Source: an uncultured Hungatella sp. (GTDB lineage: Bacteria > Bacillota > Clostridia > Lachnospirales > Lachnospiraceae). From it: 64,000 nt of DNA. Positions 26,854-35,061 of the stretch are shown in pieces (the first letter of the stretch is position 1; each line of letters begins with the position of its first letter). Made by a program: the position numbers and the translations under genes. A model generated the notes under the pieces. That model was not told the DNA's origin. It was given only the letters and a program-made list of their open reading frames with translations, and searched no databases. The stretch spans positions 8,034 through 72,033 of the forward strand of contig CAJUPQ010000007.1 of the NCBI GenBank assembly GCA_910588505.1, given 5' to 3'.

Positions 26854-27753
26854 TTATTTCTTTTCTAAAAGCTCCTTTAAAGGTTTATAATAATGATAGG
26901 CAAACCGAAGCCTGTCATACCCAAACTGCCGCCCCAAACGCCAGGCAGACTGCCGCAAAGCCTCAAGCCCCTCATTGGCGTAGGTGTTGATCTCCTCCAG
27001 CTGATGCTTACCCGGCCTCTGGAGCTCATAAACGCACACGATCTCCTTGTCATACTCTCTGGCAAATCCCGCCTCCATGGCCATCTGCCCATACTCGTCC
27101 TTTCGGTTGTAATTCATCACCGCAACACCGTCGCACCCATAGGCAATAAGCCGCTCCAGAATATCCACATTGGTAGCGTCATAAAATGTGGGAATGCATA
27201 CCAGAAACTTAAGGCCCTTTTCCGAAGCGTAGGCGCAGGCCCGCTCCATGCTGGCTACGTAACCGGCCATCAGCTCCCCCCGCTTCTCACTTCCCTCATC
27301 CCACTCGTCCAGAAGGTAGGGCTCCACATCCACCATAACCCCCTGTATCCTGCCCCGGTCCCGATGACGTTCATTGTACTCCGCCACATACCGCATCTCC
27401 TCGATCAGGGTTCCGGCATCTCTCTCATAAGCCCATTCTGCCTTCCCCATAAGGGCTAACACCTCAATCCCCGTCTCCTCCATCTTCATAACAAAATCCC
27501 CGCATTTCTCCCCCTCCAAACACTCCCTGGAAAACTGCTGATAGATGGTGGTTACGTCAGCCTTTTTTGCCACGTCGGACAAAGTCTGCGTTTCCTCCGG
27601 CTCCAAAACCCCCTCATCCCAGCTGAACATCCCAAATCCTTCCCTGGCCGCCTTATCCTCCGGCTCCGTTCCCGGCCCTCCAAATCCAAGAACCGCGCCC
27701 CAGGCTGCCAGAACCGCGATCCCGCACACTGCCCAATAAATCTGTCTTCTCAT
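26854..27753 (-). CDS. Secreted TIM-barrel glycoside-hydrolase-like protein
   Basis: About 299 residues with an N-terminal membrane anchor or signal (RRQIYWAVCGIAVLAAWGAVLG). The rest alternates strands and helices like a TIM barrel, with a carboxylate motif QGVMVDVEPYLL, then VCIPTFYD and GVAVMNYNR at strand ends, reminiscent of GH18/GH-clan-like chitobiase or polysaccharide-hydrolase folds. I do not recognise the precise family. The start at 27753 is supported by a 4-base ATGA overlap with the GGDEF-EAL gene and GGGAAAGG upstream. As the last gene of the polymer operon it may trim or release the product, as PelA- or PgaB-type hydrolases do elsewhere; that is inference. Confidence 0.7.
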   Translation of the reverse strand: MRRQIYWAVCGIAVLAAWGAVLGFGGPGTEPEDKAAREGFGMFSWDEGVLEPEETQTLSDVAKKADVTTIYQQFSRECLEGEKCGDFVMKMEETGIEVLALMGKAEWAYERDAGTLIEEMRYVAEYNERHRDRGRIQGVMVDVEPYLLDEWDEGSEKRGELMAGYVASMERACAYASEKGLKFLVCIPTFYDATNVDILERLIAYGCDGVAVMNYNRKDEYGQMAMEAGFAREYDKEIVCVYELQRPGKHQLEEINTYANEGLEALRQSAWRLGRQFGYDRLRFAYHYYKPLKELLEKK

Positions 27754-29573
27754 AAACCGCCTTTCCCTGCATCCGCAGACTGTTCCAACAACTTTCTGGC
27801 CGCCTCCCACGCCGGTATGGGCCGGTAAAAGCAAAACCCCTGAATCATGTCGCATCCCATGTCCCGCAAAAGCCCTGCCTGTTCCTCCCTCTGGGCGCCC
27901 TCCGCCATAACGGCGATCCCCAGCTGGTGGCCCACCTGCACCATAGCCCTTACAATGGCATTGCCCGCATTGGTACCCAGAAGGTCCACCAACCGTTTAT
28001 CCAGCTGCAGCACATCCGGCATATACTTCTCTACCTCCGCAAAAGCCGCAAACTCTTCTCCGAAGTCATCTAGCGCAACCTGTATCCCCATATCCTTCAT
28101 CTGCCTGATATGCCCCGTGACAACAGGAAGCTCCTCTCTAAGCGCCTGCTGCGGGACCTGAAAGATCAGCCGCGATCTGTCAAACCGATAGGTATCCACA
28201 ATCTCCCTGCACTGATCCATAAAGTCATCCTCCTTCAGTGTCTCCAGAGAAAAATTGCAGGACATAAAAAAGTCCTCCATCCCCACCTGATGGAGCCGCT
28301 CCAGAAACCCGCAGGCCTGGTCCAGAGAATACAGGTCCAGCTGTCCCATAAGCCCGGCCCTCTCCATCAGAGGGATAAAGCTGCCAGGAAGCAGAATCCC
28401 CTTCTCCGGATGGCCCCACCGGGCCAGGGCCTCTCCCCCCGCGATCCGCCCTGTGGCCCCGTCCGTATAAAACTGGACATACAGCTGAAACTCCTGGTTC
28501 TCCACCCCCCGCTTCATGTCCTCCTGCAGCTTACGGTCCTCCTCAAACTGGCGGATCCAGCTGTCTGTGCAGACCTTATAGTCCAAATCCTCCCGGCACG
28601 CGTCCTGGGCCGCCTGGCTCACATTGAGAAGAAGCTCATCCAAATCCCAGTCCCCATCCTTTAACCGGCACACCCCAGAGCTCACATACCTGCCTTGCTC
28701 CCCCCAAGAGCTCCGAACGCGATTCAATATGGAGGTAACCCACTGGCCTAATTCCTCATCCCCAGGACACATCCGCGCCATGACAAATCCCTGGTCGCTG
28801 ACTCTGGCCAAAATATCCCTGTCCCCTGTGTGGTTTAAGAGAACCGAAGCCATATGACGCAAAAACCCGTCAGTCCTCTCACTGGTCCCTGTCCTTCTCA
28901 TTCTATCCGTATCCACATGGAAATAAACCATGGCATACAACGCCCTGTTCTCACGGATAACAAACTGCTGATAATAGTGGGAAAGATATTCCCTGTTGCC
29001 GATTCCTGTAAGGCTGTCCGTCTCATCCCTTTTGTCCGCGGCTCTGCGGTACTTTCGGCACCTTCCGGCCAGCCATACAGCCCCGGCCGCCAGTCCCAGG
29101 ATCACAACTCCCAGCCCGCCAAAAGCCAGTCTGGTCCTTCTTCTATAAAGTGCAGGCCTTTCCTTGGAACAGTCAATGAGCATTCCGGCCATAGACTCTC
29201 CCGAAACCCCGGAAAGAAACTCCTCCAAGTCCGCCTTCAGCTGCCCCGGCGCCGCGTCTGTCACCAAAATGCGGTAAGAAATCTCACTCTCCCCTGTTCT
29301 TGTGTCCAGCACCAGTACTTCCCCCTGAGGGCTGTGGCGAAAAGACTCCTCCCCCGCACATCCGGAGATAATATCCACCTGCCTGTCCCTGGCCAGAGGC
29401 TCCCTTAGGTCCTCCTCCCCCGGCTCATAATATCTGATATCATAATCCCAGCCCTCCGAAAATTCTTGGAAAAGCCGCGGAATCATTCCCTTGTAAATGC
29501 CCTCTCTGGCATCATAATATTCCACTGGGTAGGAATCGGGATTTCCTGCCACATAGATAACCGCTTTTCCCAC
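27750..29573 (-). CDS. GGDEF-EAL protein, both domains degenerate (probable c-di-GMP receptor)
   Basis: 607 residues, GTG start with AGGAG 8-9 bases upstream, directly after the DivIVA-like stop. Residues 1-145 resemble an SBP3-like sensor (GIYKGMIPRLFQEFSEGWDY), then one membrane helix (149-170). The GGDEF domain starts at DSLTGIGNREYL (about 186), but the signature reads SDQGF (259-263), so cyclase activity is unlikely. The EAL domain has EALARW (381), CNFS, LDDFGEEF (502), LDKR, AEG and QGF, but the metal-site Glu of the usual EITE is replaced (FQVPQQ, about 471-476). That predicts binding of c-di-GMP without efficient turnover. No signal peptide precedes the sensor part, which is odd for an extracytoplasmic domain. 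Confidence 0.85.
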   Translation of the reverse strand: MGKAVIYVAGNPDSYPVEYYDAREGIYKGMIPRLFQEFSEGWDYDIRYYEPGEEDLREPLARDRQVDIISGCAGEESFRHSPQGEVLVLDTRTGESEISYRILVTDAAPGQLKADLEEFLSGVSGESMAGMLIDCSKERPALYRRRTRLAFGGLGVVILGLAAGAVWLAGRCRKYRRAADKRDETDSLTGIGNREYLSHYYQQFVIRENRALYAMVYFHVDTDRMRRTGTSERTDGFLRHMASVLLNHTGDRDILARVSDQGFVMARMCPGDEELGQWVTSILNRVRSSWGEQGRYVSSGVCRLKDGDWDLDELLLNVSQAAQDACREDLDYKVCTDSWIRQFEEDRKLQEDMKRGVENQEFQLYVQFYTDGATGRIAGGEALARWGHPEKGILLPGSFIPLMERAGLMGQLDLYSLDQACGFLERLHQVGMEDFFMSCNFSLETLKEDDFMDQCREIVDTYRFDRSRLIFQVPQQALREELPVVTGHIRQMKDMGIQVALDDFGEEFAAFAEVEKYMPDVLQLDKRLVDLLGTNAGNAIVRAMVQVGHQLGIAVMAEGAQREEQAGLLRDMGCDMIQGFCFYRPIPAWEAARKLLEQSADAGKGGL

Positions 29574-30101
29574 TTAAGCACTCTCCTGGCGTCCATTTCC
29601 CGGCTTTTTGGGAAACACGGCTAATCCATGCGCCGGGGCCTGCTCTTTCACCTTCCCGATTTCCTCCTCCGTGTGCTCTGTCTCTGCTTCCATGTCCTCC
29701 AGAAGCTCCCTCAAAACCCTTCCCAGCTTCCCGACCTTTTTCCCGTACTCCTCCAGCCGGTCTCTGTGGACCTGGAAGGCTGTCTCCATCTCTTTATTGG
29801 CCTCCTCCGCGCGCCGCGCGGTTTCCTCATTCATTTTCCGGGAATATTTCTGAGCCTCCATCAGCGTCTCGGAAATATGAATCTGATCCTGATACAGAGC
29901 CTTATTTTCCTCCCTCAAAATCTTCAGAGCCTCCTCCAGCTCACAAATCCGCTTTTGGGCCTTGTCCGCCTCCTTTTCGGCCTGCTCCTGCTGCTGCACC
30001 AGCTTTCTGGCCGCCTCATCCTCCATGGCCGCGATATACTGGTAGACGCTCTCCTTCTTGTACCCCCAGAATCCCTTCTTCAGTTCATCCAACCGCATCA
30101 T
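29574..30101 (-). CDS. DivIVA-like coiled-coil protein
   Basis: 175 residues. The N-terminus (LKKGFWGYKKESVYQYIAAMEDE) matches the DivIVA/GpsB membrane-binding start, where F and the GY turn insert into the curved membrane. A continuous coiled coil of about 110 residues follows and a short Gly/Pro tail. DivIVA proteins mark poles and septa and recruit partners. Inside an envelope-polymer operon it may position the synthase. The second Met could be the true start. It is followed directly by the GGDEF-EAL gene without spacing and sits 12 bases behind the synthase gene. Confidence 0.8.
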   Translation of the reverse strand: MMRLDELKKGFWGYKKESVYQYIAAMEDEAARKLVQQQEQAEKEADKAQKRICELEEALKILREENKALYQDQIHISETLMEAQKYSRKMNEETARRAEEANKEMETAFQVHRDRLEEYGKKVGKLGRVLRELLEDMEAETEHTEEEIGKVKEQAPAHGLAVFPKKPGNGRQESA

Positions 30102-30113
30102 TTACACTCCTCC

Positions 30114-31526
30114 TCACTGTCCGCTGCTGCTGAAATTAATGGCCTTCCGCTCAATCTGCCCCCAGACATTGCGCTTCTTCCCCCGCCCCAGGGCCGTCAC
30201 CCGCACCCAGGCCAGAATAAACCGCAGGCAGGAAACCTCCGCCGCGCACAGCCCCACAGCCTTGACGCCGTCCACAAACGTCAGCTTCAGATCAATGGTG
30301 TGGACCCGCGCAAAAAAGGCTGTCAAAGACAGGATGGAAGAATACACCACATAAATACCCAGATACAAAAACATGTAGGGAATGTTGAGAAAATCCATCA
30401 TCCACGCCGCAGCCATGGTCACGGTCCCAAACACCTCAATGTACGGGGATAAAAGCTCATATATCAAAAAATACAGATAGGAAATAAACCCAATGGCGCC
30501 ATACCTGGGGTTGCCCAGAATCCTCCGGTGCCTGGTCATGCTCTGGTACAGGCCAATATGCCACCGCCTCCGCTGCTTGCACAGATCCGACAGTTTTTCC
30601 GGCGCCTGAGTCCAGCAGATGGCATCTGTGGCATACCGGATCCTGTAGTCCATACCATGTTCCCGGCAGTACACATGCAACTTAACCACCAGTTCCATGT
30701 CCTCCCCCATGGTGGTAGCGTCGTATCCTCCTGCTTCCATAACTACATTCTTTTTAAACAGCCCGAAAGCCCCTGACACGATGATATTGCCGTTAAACTT
30801 GTCAAAGAGGATCCGGGAGGCCAGAAACGAGCGGTCATATTCCAGCACCTGCATGCAGGCCAGAAGTTTTTTGGGCATGCGGTACTTTACCAGCCTGCCG
30901 TCCTGTATCTCGGCCCCGTTGCAGGGCCGCACCGCGCCGCCTACAGCCACCACCCGGTCATCCTCCAGCACTGGCCGCACGATCTTTTTCAGAGAATCCC
31001 TCTGCAGCACCGAATCCGCATCTATACAGAGAAAGTAAGGATACTTTGCCATGTTGATCCCCATGTTCAGGGCGTCCGCCTTTCCGCCGTTCTTCTTCCT
31101 TATCAGGGTGATCGGCACCTTGTACTCATTGGTCTCAAACACTGCCTCCGCTGTCTGGCAGGGAAGCTTTCTCTGAATGGGCCGGTTTACCCGGACCATG
31201 TGAAATGCCTCCTCCATAACCTGTGCCGTGCCGTCCGTGGACCCGTCGTCCACCACCACGATCTCATACAGCAGATAATCCAGAGACAAAAGCGAGTCAA
31301 CCGTAGCCTTGATGGTAATGCTCTCATTGTGGGCAGGCACAAGAACAGACACCGGCATATAATAATCCCTCTGCAGTTCATTCTTAAGGGCATTGTTCCG
31401 CTTCGAATTGTACAGGGACGCGGTGCCGACGGTGACAGACAAAAAGAGGAAACTTGCATACCCCACCATATACAGAACAAAAAAGATACCTACCCCGTGA
31501 AAAAACACCTGAAACGCATCTCTCAT
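30114..31526 (-). CDS. Processive GT2 glycosyltransferase (polysaccharide synthase)
   Basis: 470 residues. One N-terminal helix pair is followed by a GT2 catalytic domain: VVVDDGSTDGT (about 92-99), CIDADS (DxD, about 167-172), MGEDMEL (general-base Asp) and QRRRW (product-binding), all intact. Three or four C-terminal helices follow. This is the BcsA/PgaC/HasA architecture of enzymes that polymerise a sugar nucleotide and export the chain. The PilZ domain of BcsA is absent, so any c-di-GMP control must come through another protein, such as the degenerate GGDEF-EAL protein. It overlaps the HEAT-repeat gene by 4 bases (ATGA). The polymer is unknown. Confidence 0.92.
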   Translation of the reverse strand: MRDAFQVFFHGVGIFFVLYMVGYASFLFLSVTVGTASLYNSKRNNALKNELQRDYYMPVSVLVPAHNESITIKATVDSLLSLDYLLYEIVVVDDGSTDGTAQVMEEAFHMVRVNRPIQRKLPCQTAEAVFETNEYKVPITLIRKKNGGKADALNMGINMAKYPYFLCIDADSVLQRDSLKKIVRPVLEDDRVVAVGGAVRPCNGAEIQDGRLVKYRMPKKLLACMQVLEYDRSFLASRILFDKFNGNIIVSGAFGLFKKNVVMEAGGYDATTMGEDMELVVKLHVYCREHGMDYRIRYATDAICWTQAPEKLSDLCKQRRRWHIGLYQSMTRHRRILGNPRYGAIGFISYLYFLIYELLSPYIEVFGTVTMAAAWMMDFLNIPYMFLYLGIYVVYSSILSLTAFFARVHTIDLKLTFVDGVKAVGLCAAEVSCLRFILAWVRVTALGRGKKRNVWGQIERKAINFSSSGQ

Positions 31527-32638
31527 ATTCTGCCTCCCTGTATTCCTTTTCTGGCATTGTTAAGTTCCAGCCGGTACATCAGCATCTCTCTGGCGTACCG
31601 GTCATTGCCCCCGGCTGCTTCCATCATATCCCAGTCGTAGCCATCCCGGGATTCCAGACTTATCGCCGCGTTGTAGCGCACATACCAGTTGGCGCTGTGA
31701 ACCGCCCCGATCAGAGCAGCCATCACTTTCTCCCCTGTATATCTGGCCAGGGACGTAACGCTGACAGCCGCGTACTCCCAGTTTAAGGGGTTTTGATCTG
31801 AGGCAAACCCAAGGAGCGCTTCCCTGGCCGGTTCATATACATACCGCCCAAAATACCGGATGGCCAACAGCCTCTGCTCCTTGTCCCTCTTTAAGTCCGT
31901 CATAATCCCAAACATCCGCTCACAATAGCCGCCGCTTTTGTAGCGGATGTAATTCAGGACCACCATCTGCATTTTGCCGGAAAACCTCTCAAACTTATCC
32001 CACAAAAGGGCCATCAGCCTGTCATGATCTCCTCCAAATGCCAGAAGGCCGTCTGTCAGTATCTTCTCATGGATAAACCCGCCTTCCTGGTTTAAGACTG
32101 TCAGCGCCTTAACAACGCTCTCCTCAGAGCCAAAGCTGCACAGAGCCTCCAGGGCATTGACCCGGCAGTAAAGGTTCTGCTTTCGCATGTACTGGACCAG
32201 GATTTCTTCCAGGGCGTCCACCGCCATATGCCTCTGCAGCCGGTTTCTGGAAAGGAAGTAGGCAAAATAGGCGGACTGCATGGTATCCCGGCCAAGATAC
32301 ACCACCGCAAGCTGAAGAAGCACTGACTGTATCTGCCTTTTGTACTCCAGGATTCCTAAATCCTGTTCATTTTCCTGATAAGTCTCCATCACACGGTCAA
32401 AGGCCACCAGATTTTTCACACGCCGCAGCTTCCGGGCCAGGTAGCGCATATGTTTTTGCTCTACTTCCTTTCCCTGCCGGATAAGCTCCATCTGAATCTC
32501 CACCTGAGCCGCAAGAACCCTGCTCCTTCTCTCCAGCCTCATCTCCTGCTTTTTCATGACTATGCTGTTGACAATATTGAACACCAGCATGCTAAGACAC
32601 ACAGCCCCATACCCGTATAACAGTACCTCGCTGCCCAT
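31523..32638 (-). CDS. Membrane-anchored HEAT-repeat protein
   Basis: 371 residues. One N-terminal membrane helix (about 6-27) is followed by a basic helical stretch and a series of helical hairpins of HEAT type (CRVNALEALCSFGSEESVVKAL; EYAAVSVTSLARYTGEKVMAAL; WYVRYNAAISLE). HEAT repeats serve as protein-binding scaffolds, here cytosolic if the anchor is N-in or N-out with the usual positive-inside rule (KKQEMRLERRSR follows the helix). It overlaps the synthase gene by 4 bases, and the pair is probably made and assembled together, perhaps as an activator subunit of the synthase. That role is inferred from gene order. Confidence 0.78.
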   Translation of the reverse strand: MGSEVLLYGYGAVCLSMLVFNIVNSIVMKKQEMRLERRSRVLAAQVEIQMELIRQGKEVEQKHMRYLARKLRRVKNLVAFDRVMETYQENEQDLGILEYKRQIQSVLLQLAVVYLGRDTMQSAYFAYFLSRNRLQRHMAVDALEEILVQYMRKQNLYCRVNALEALCSFGSEESVVKALTVLNQEGGFIHEKILTDGLLAFGGDHDRLMALLWDKFERFSGKMQMVVLNYIRYKSGGYCERMFGIMTDLKRDKEQRLLAIRYFGRYVYEPAREALLGFASDQNPLNWEYAAVSVTSLARYTGEKVMAALIGAVHSANWYVRYNAAISLESRDGYDWDMMEAAGGNDRYAREMLMYRLELNNARKGIQGGRI

Positions 32639-32664
32639 TACCCATCACCTCCTGCCGAAGCCTG

Positions 32665-34914
32665 TCACGGCTCCAAAGCCCAGTACTCTTTCAGCATGTA
32701 GTAGGACTCCTTCAGCCGCTCATGAAAGGTTATCTTTTTTCCCCAGCCCTTTAGAGGAACTTTTGTCATGGGGATCCGGTGAACGCCTCCGCCGGACCAC
32801 CCTGCGCCCACATACATCTCTTTAATGTGCAGATTCTCAATCCCATAATGTTCATAGTAATCGTCATGTATCATCATCTCCGACGGATTGGAAAAGTTCA
32901 AAAGCTGCCAGGGTATCCGCATCTCCACATAATCCCCTGCAAAGATAAAATCCGCCAGGGAGTCAAATTCCTCTGCCTTTGGGTTCCCGTTGCCGTACCG
33001 CAGCGCTCCGGTCTCATACTTCACCCCTGTGGAAATGGTGGATCTGCGGTCCGGCAGAACGCCGCTTAATATGAGAGGCAGGTATATCCGCTCAAAATGA
33101 GGCGTGCTGACATCCGGCGGATTGATGTATGGGTCGTCCAGATAATACGGCCCTCCATAGGTGGACAAAAGAGCTTCATATCGCTTCTGCACCACCACCC
33201 TGCTGTGGTCCCGCCCCCGGATAACCACCAAAAAGTCGCAAGCCCGCTCAAAAGCCGCCTCATAGTCGCTGCACCAGGTACTGCCGCTTTTAGGCGTAAT
33301 ATCCAGGGGAATGTACAAGGTGTCCTTCTCCGGGTCAAACCCTTCTTTTTTCACCAGAAAGTAGATAAATTTCTCATCATATTTCATGGACAGCTCCATG
33401 TCTTCGGCAGTCATCACCACATCGCTGACGCTCCACTCGGAGATGTCTCCGTCCACATAGCAGACGCTCTCCTCGTTTCCAGGGTCAAAGGACAAAAGAC
33501 CAAAGTACTGCTCATTGGTCTGGCAGTCGCTCCAGTAGGGCGTTTTGTCCAGGTCTATGGCATGCATAGTATTCCAGGTCCTCTTAAACCACTCGTCCTG
33601 CCAGGTAAACACACAGCTTCCGGCACATCCTGCCTCCACAATATCCCGGTAACAGTCAATGAGAGCTTGCCCCTGCTCCTGTTCCGTCATATGCCCCTGA
33701 TTCCGCCCCGTGTTCACATCTCTCTGGGCCATACCCCTTCCCGTGGTAACACCGTACTCCGAGATGACCACCGGAATGGTATGATACCGGTTCAGGGCTT
33801 TCAAATAGGCCGCATATGTATTGTACCGCCCCCTGGAATCATAGTAATCTTTATCGGTCAGATAATCTTCAATCCTGGCCCCTTTCAGCAGGGATGTGTG
33901 ATACTCCAGGTTTTTCCGTATCACTTCCCCCAGACGCTCATCGATCATTTCCTCACTGTACCGGCTGCCCTCCCTCGTGATCTCCAGGTAATCAGGGAAA
34001 TACGGGTAAACATGGTAGGAAGCAAACATCCCGGCCTGAAACTCCTCCCTGGCTTTGATATGCTCCACATCAACACAGGCGATCTTATATCGGTAGGAGG
34101 TGACCACAACCGGGTACACAAAAGGATCTGTAGTAGGCCAGTTGGAAAACGCCACCAGCCTCTGCTGCTTGTACCTGCCGCTCTCATACTCGATCATCTT
34201 ATCCCCCACCTGACAGAGAAAAGCCTCAAAAGCCGTAGCCTCCTCCGTGTACAGGTACTTCCCGGAATAGACATTTTTATCCCCGCTCTTTTCATTAGTG
34301 TAGACCACCAGGCTGCTCTCCCACTCCACACCGATGATATACCCCAGCACCCAGGGCGAGATATCCTTCCGATACCTTCCGCTTCCGTTTCCCTCCCCCA
34401 GATTAAGACTTTTCTTTCCATGGATAATATCCACAATGGTGCGGCAATCCGAGAGAAGAGGCTCCAAAAGCTCCTCATCAAACGCATCCCTGTGAGAGTT
34501 AAAAATGTAATCATTAATCCACACCCCATGGATCAGATACAGCGGCTCCTCCCTGCCCTGGTTATACTCATAAAACGCGTCATAAAAATCATCCTGCAAA
34601 ATTGTATACACCCTGACCGTATTAGCTCCCAGCTCCTGAATCTGCCCAAACCACCGAAGGTATGTCTCCTTGTCAATGGCATAATCCGTAGCCCACTTCC
34701 CCGGCATCCCCACCCCCATATCCACCCCCCGTATCTCAAAAGGGGTATCCGCCGTTTGCTGCTTTAAGTAAATATTTTTTCCGCTTACAGTTGCAAGAGA
34801 AGTAACCGCAGAATCCGGATCCATATCTATGTAGACGCCATGGCGGTAGTAAATGGTATTGGCTATAAAAAGGAGGACGATCAGGGTACAAATGGTGATG
34901 ATAAATTTTTTCAT
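32665..34914 (-). CDS. Membrane-anchored glycoside-hydrolase-like protein with C-terminal beta domain
   Basis: About 749 residues from the chosen start (34914, GGAAAG upstream, then MKKFIITIC). One N-terminal anchor is followed by a TIM-barrel region related to GH2/GH5-like catalytic domains: FEIRGVDMGVGMPGKWATDY, ELGANTVRVYTILQDDFYDAF, and VVISEYGVTTGRG with a candidate nucleophile Glu. A beta-rich C-terminal domain (from about 500, VDGDISEWSVSDVVMTAEDM) resembles carbohydrate-binding DOMON-like modules. It probably acts outside the cell on the polymer made by the downstream synthase, as a hydrolase or transglycosylase. Family and substrate are not certain. Confidence 0.75.
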   Translation of the reverse strand: MKKFIITICTLIVLLFIANTIYYRHGVYIDMDPDSAVTSLATVSGKNIYLKQQTADTPFEIRGVDMGVGMPGKWATDYAIDKETYLRWFGQIQELGANTVRVYTILQDDFYDAFYEYNQGREEPLYLIHGVWINDYIFNSHRDAFDEELLEPLLSDCRTIVDIIHGKKSLNLGEGNGSGRYRKDISPWVLGYIIGVEWESSLVVYTNEKSGDKNVYSGKYLYTEEATAFEAFLCQVGDKMIEYESGRYKQQRLVAFSNWPTTDPFVYPVVVTSYRYKIACVDVEHIKAREEFQAGMFASYHVYPYFPDYLEITREGSRYSEEMIDERLGEVIRKNLEYHTSLLKGARIEDYLTDKDYYDSRGRYNTYAAYLKALNRYHTIPVVISEYGVTTGRGMAQRDVNTGRNQGHMTEQEQGQALIDCYRDIVEAGCAGSCVFTWQDEWFKRTWNTMHAIDLDKTPYWSDCQTNEQYFGLLSFDPGNEESVCYVDGDISEWSVSDVVMTAEDMELSMKYDEKFIYFLVKKEGFDPEKDTLYIPLDITPKSGSTWCSDYEAAFERACDFLVVIRGRDHSRVVVQKRYEALLSTYGGPYYLDDPYINPPDVSTPHFERIYLPLILSGVLPDRRSTISTGVKYETGALRYGNGNPKAEEFDSLADFIFAGDYVEMRIPWQLLNFSNPSEMMIHDDYYEHYGIENLHIKEMYVGAGWSGGGVHRIPMTKVPLKGWGKKITFHERLKESYYMLKEYWALEP

Positions 34915-35061
34915 AGACAGCAGCTTTCCATTATTAAGTATTTGCAAATCATTATATTATAAGTATAATATCCGAAGGGGCGGCGGCGGTTGTCGCAAAG
35001 CCAGCGAATTCTGCTTTTGCCCTCCCTCTCTGGCTCCGCGACAATCCCTGCCCTTTCCCCC

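Noticed and set aside
33097..34767. A 556-codon plus-strand frame opposite the membrane-anchored glycosidase-like gene
   Set aside because: Same antisense effect: basic, His/Pro/Leu-rich and without motifs; the minus strand has signal anchor, catalytic motif and operon context.
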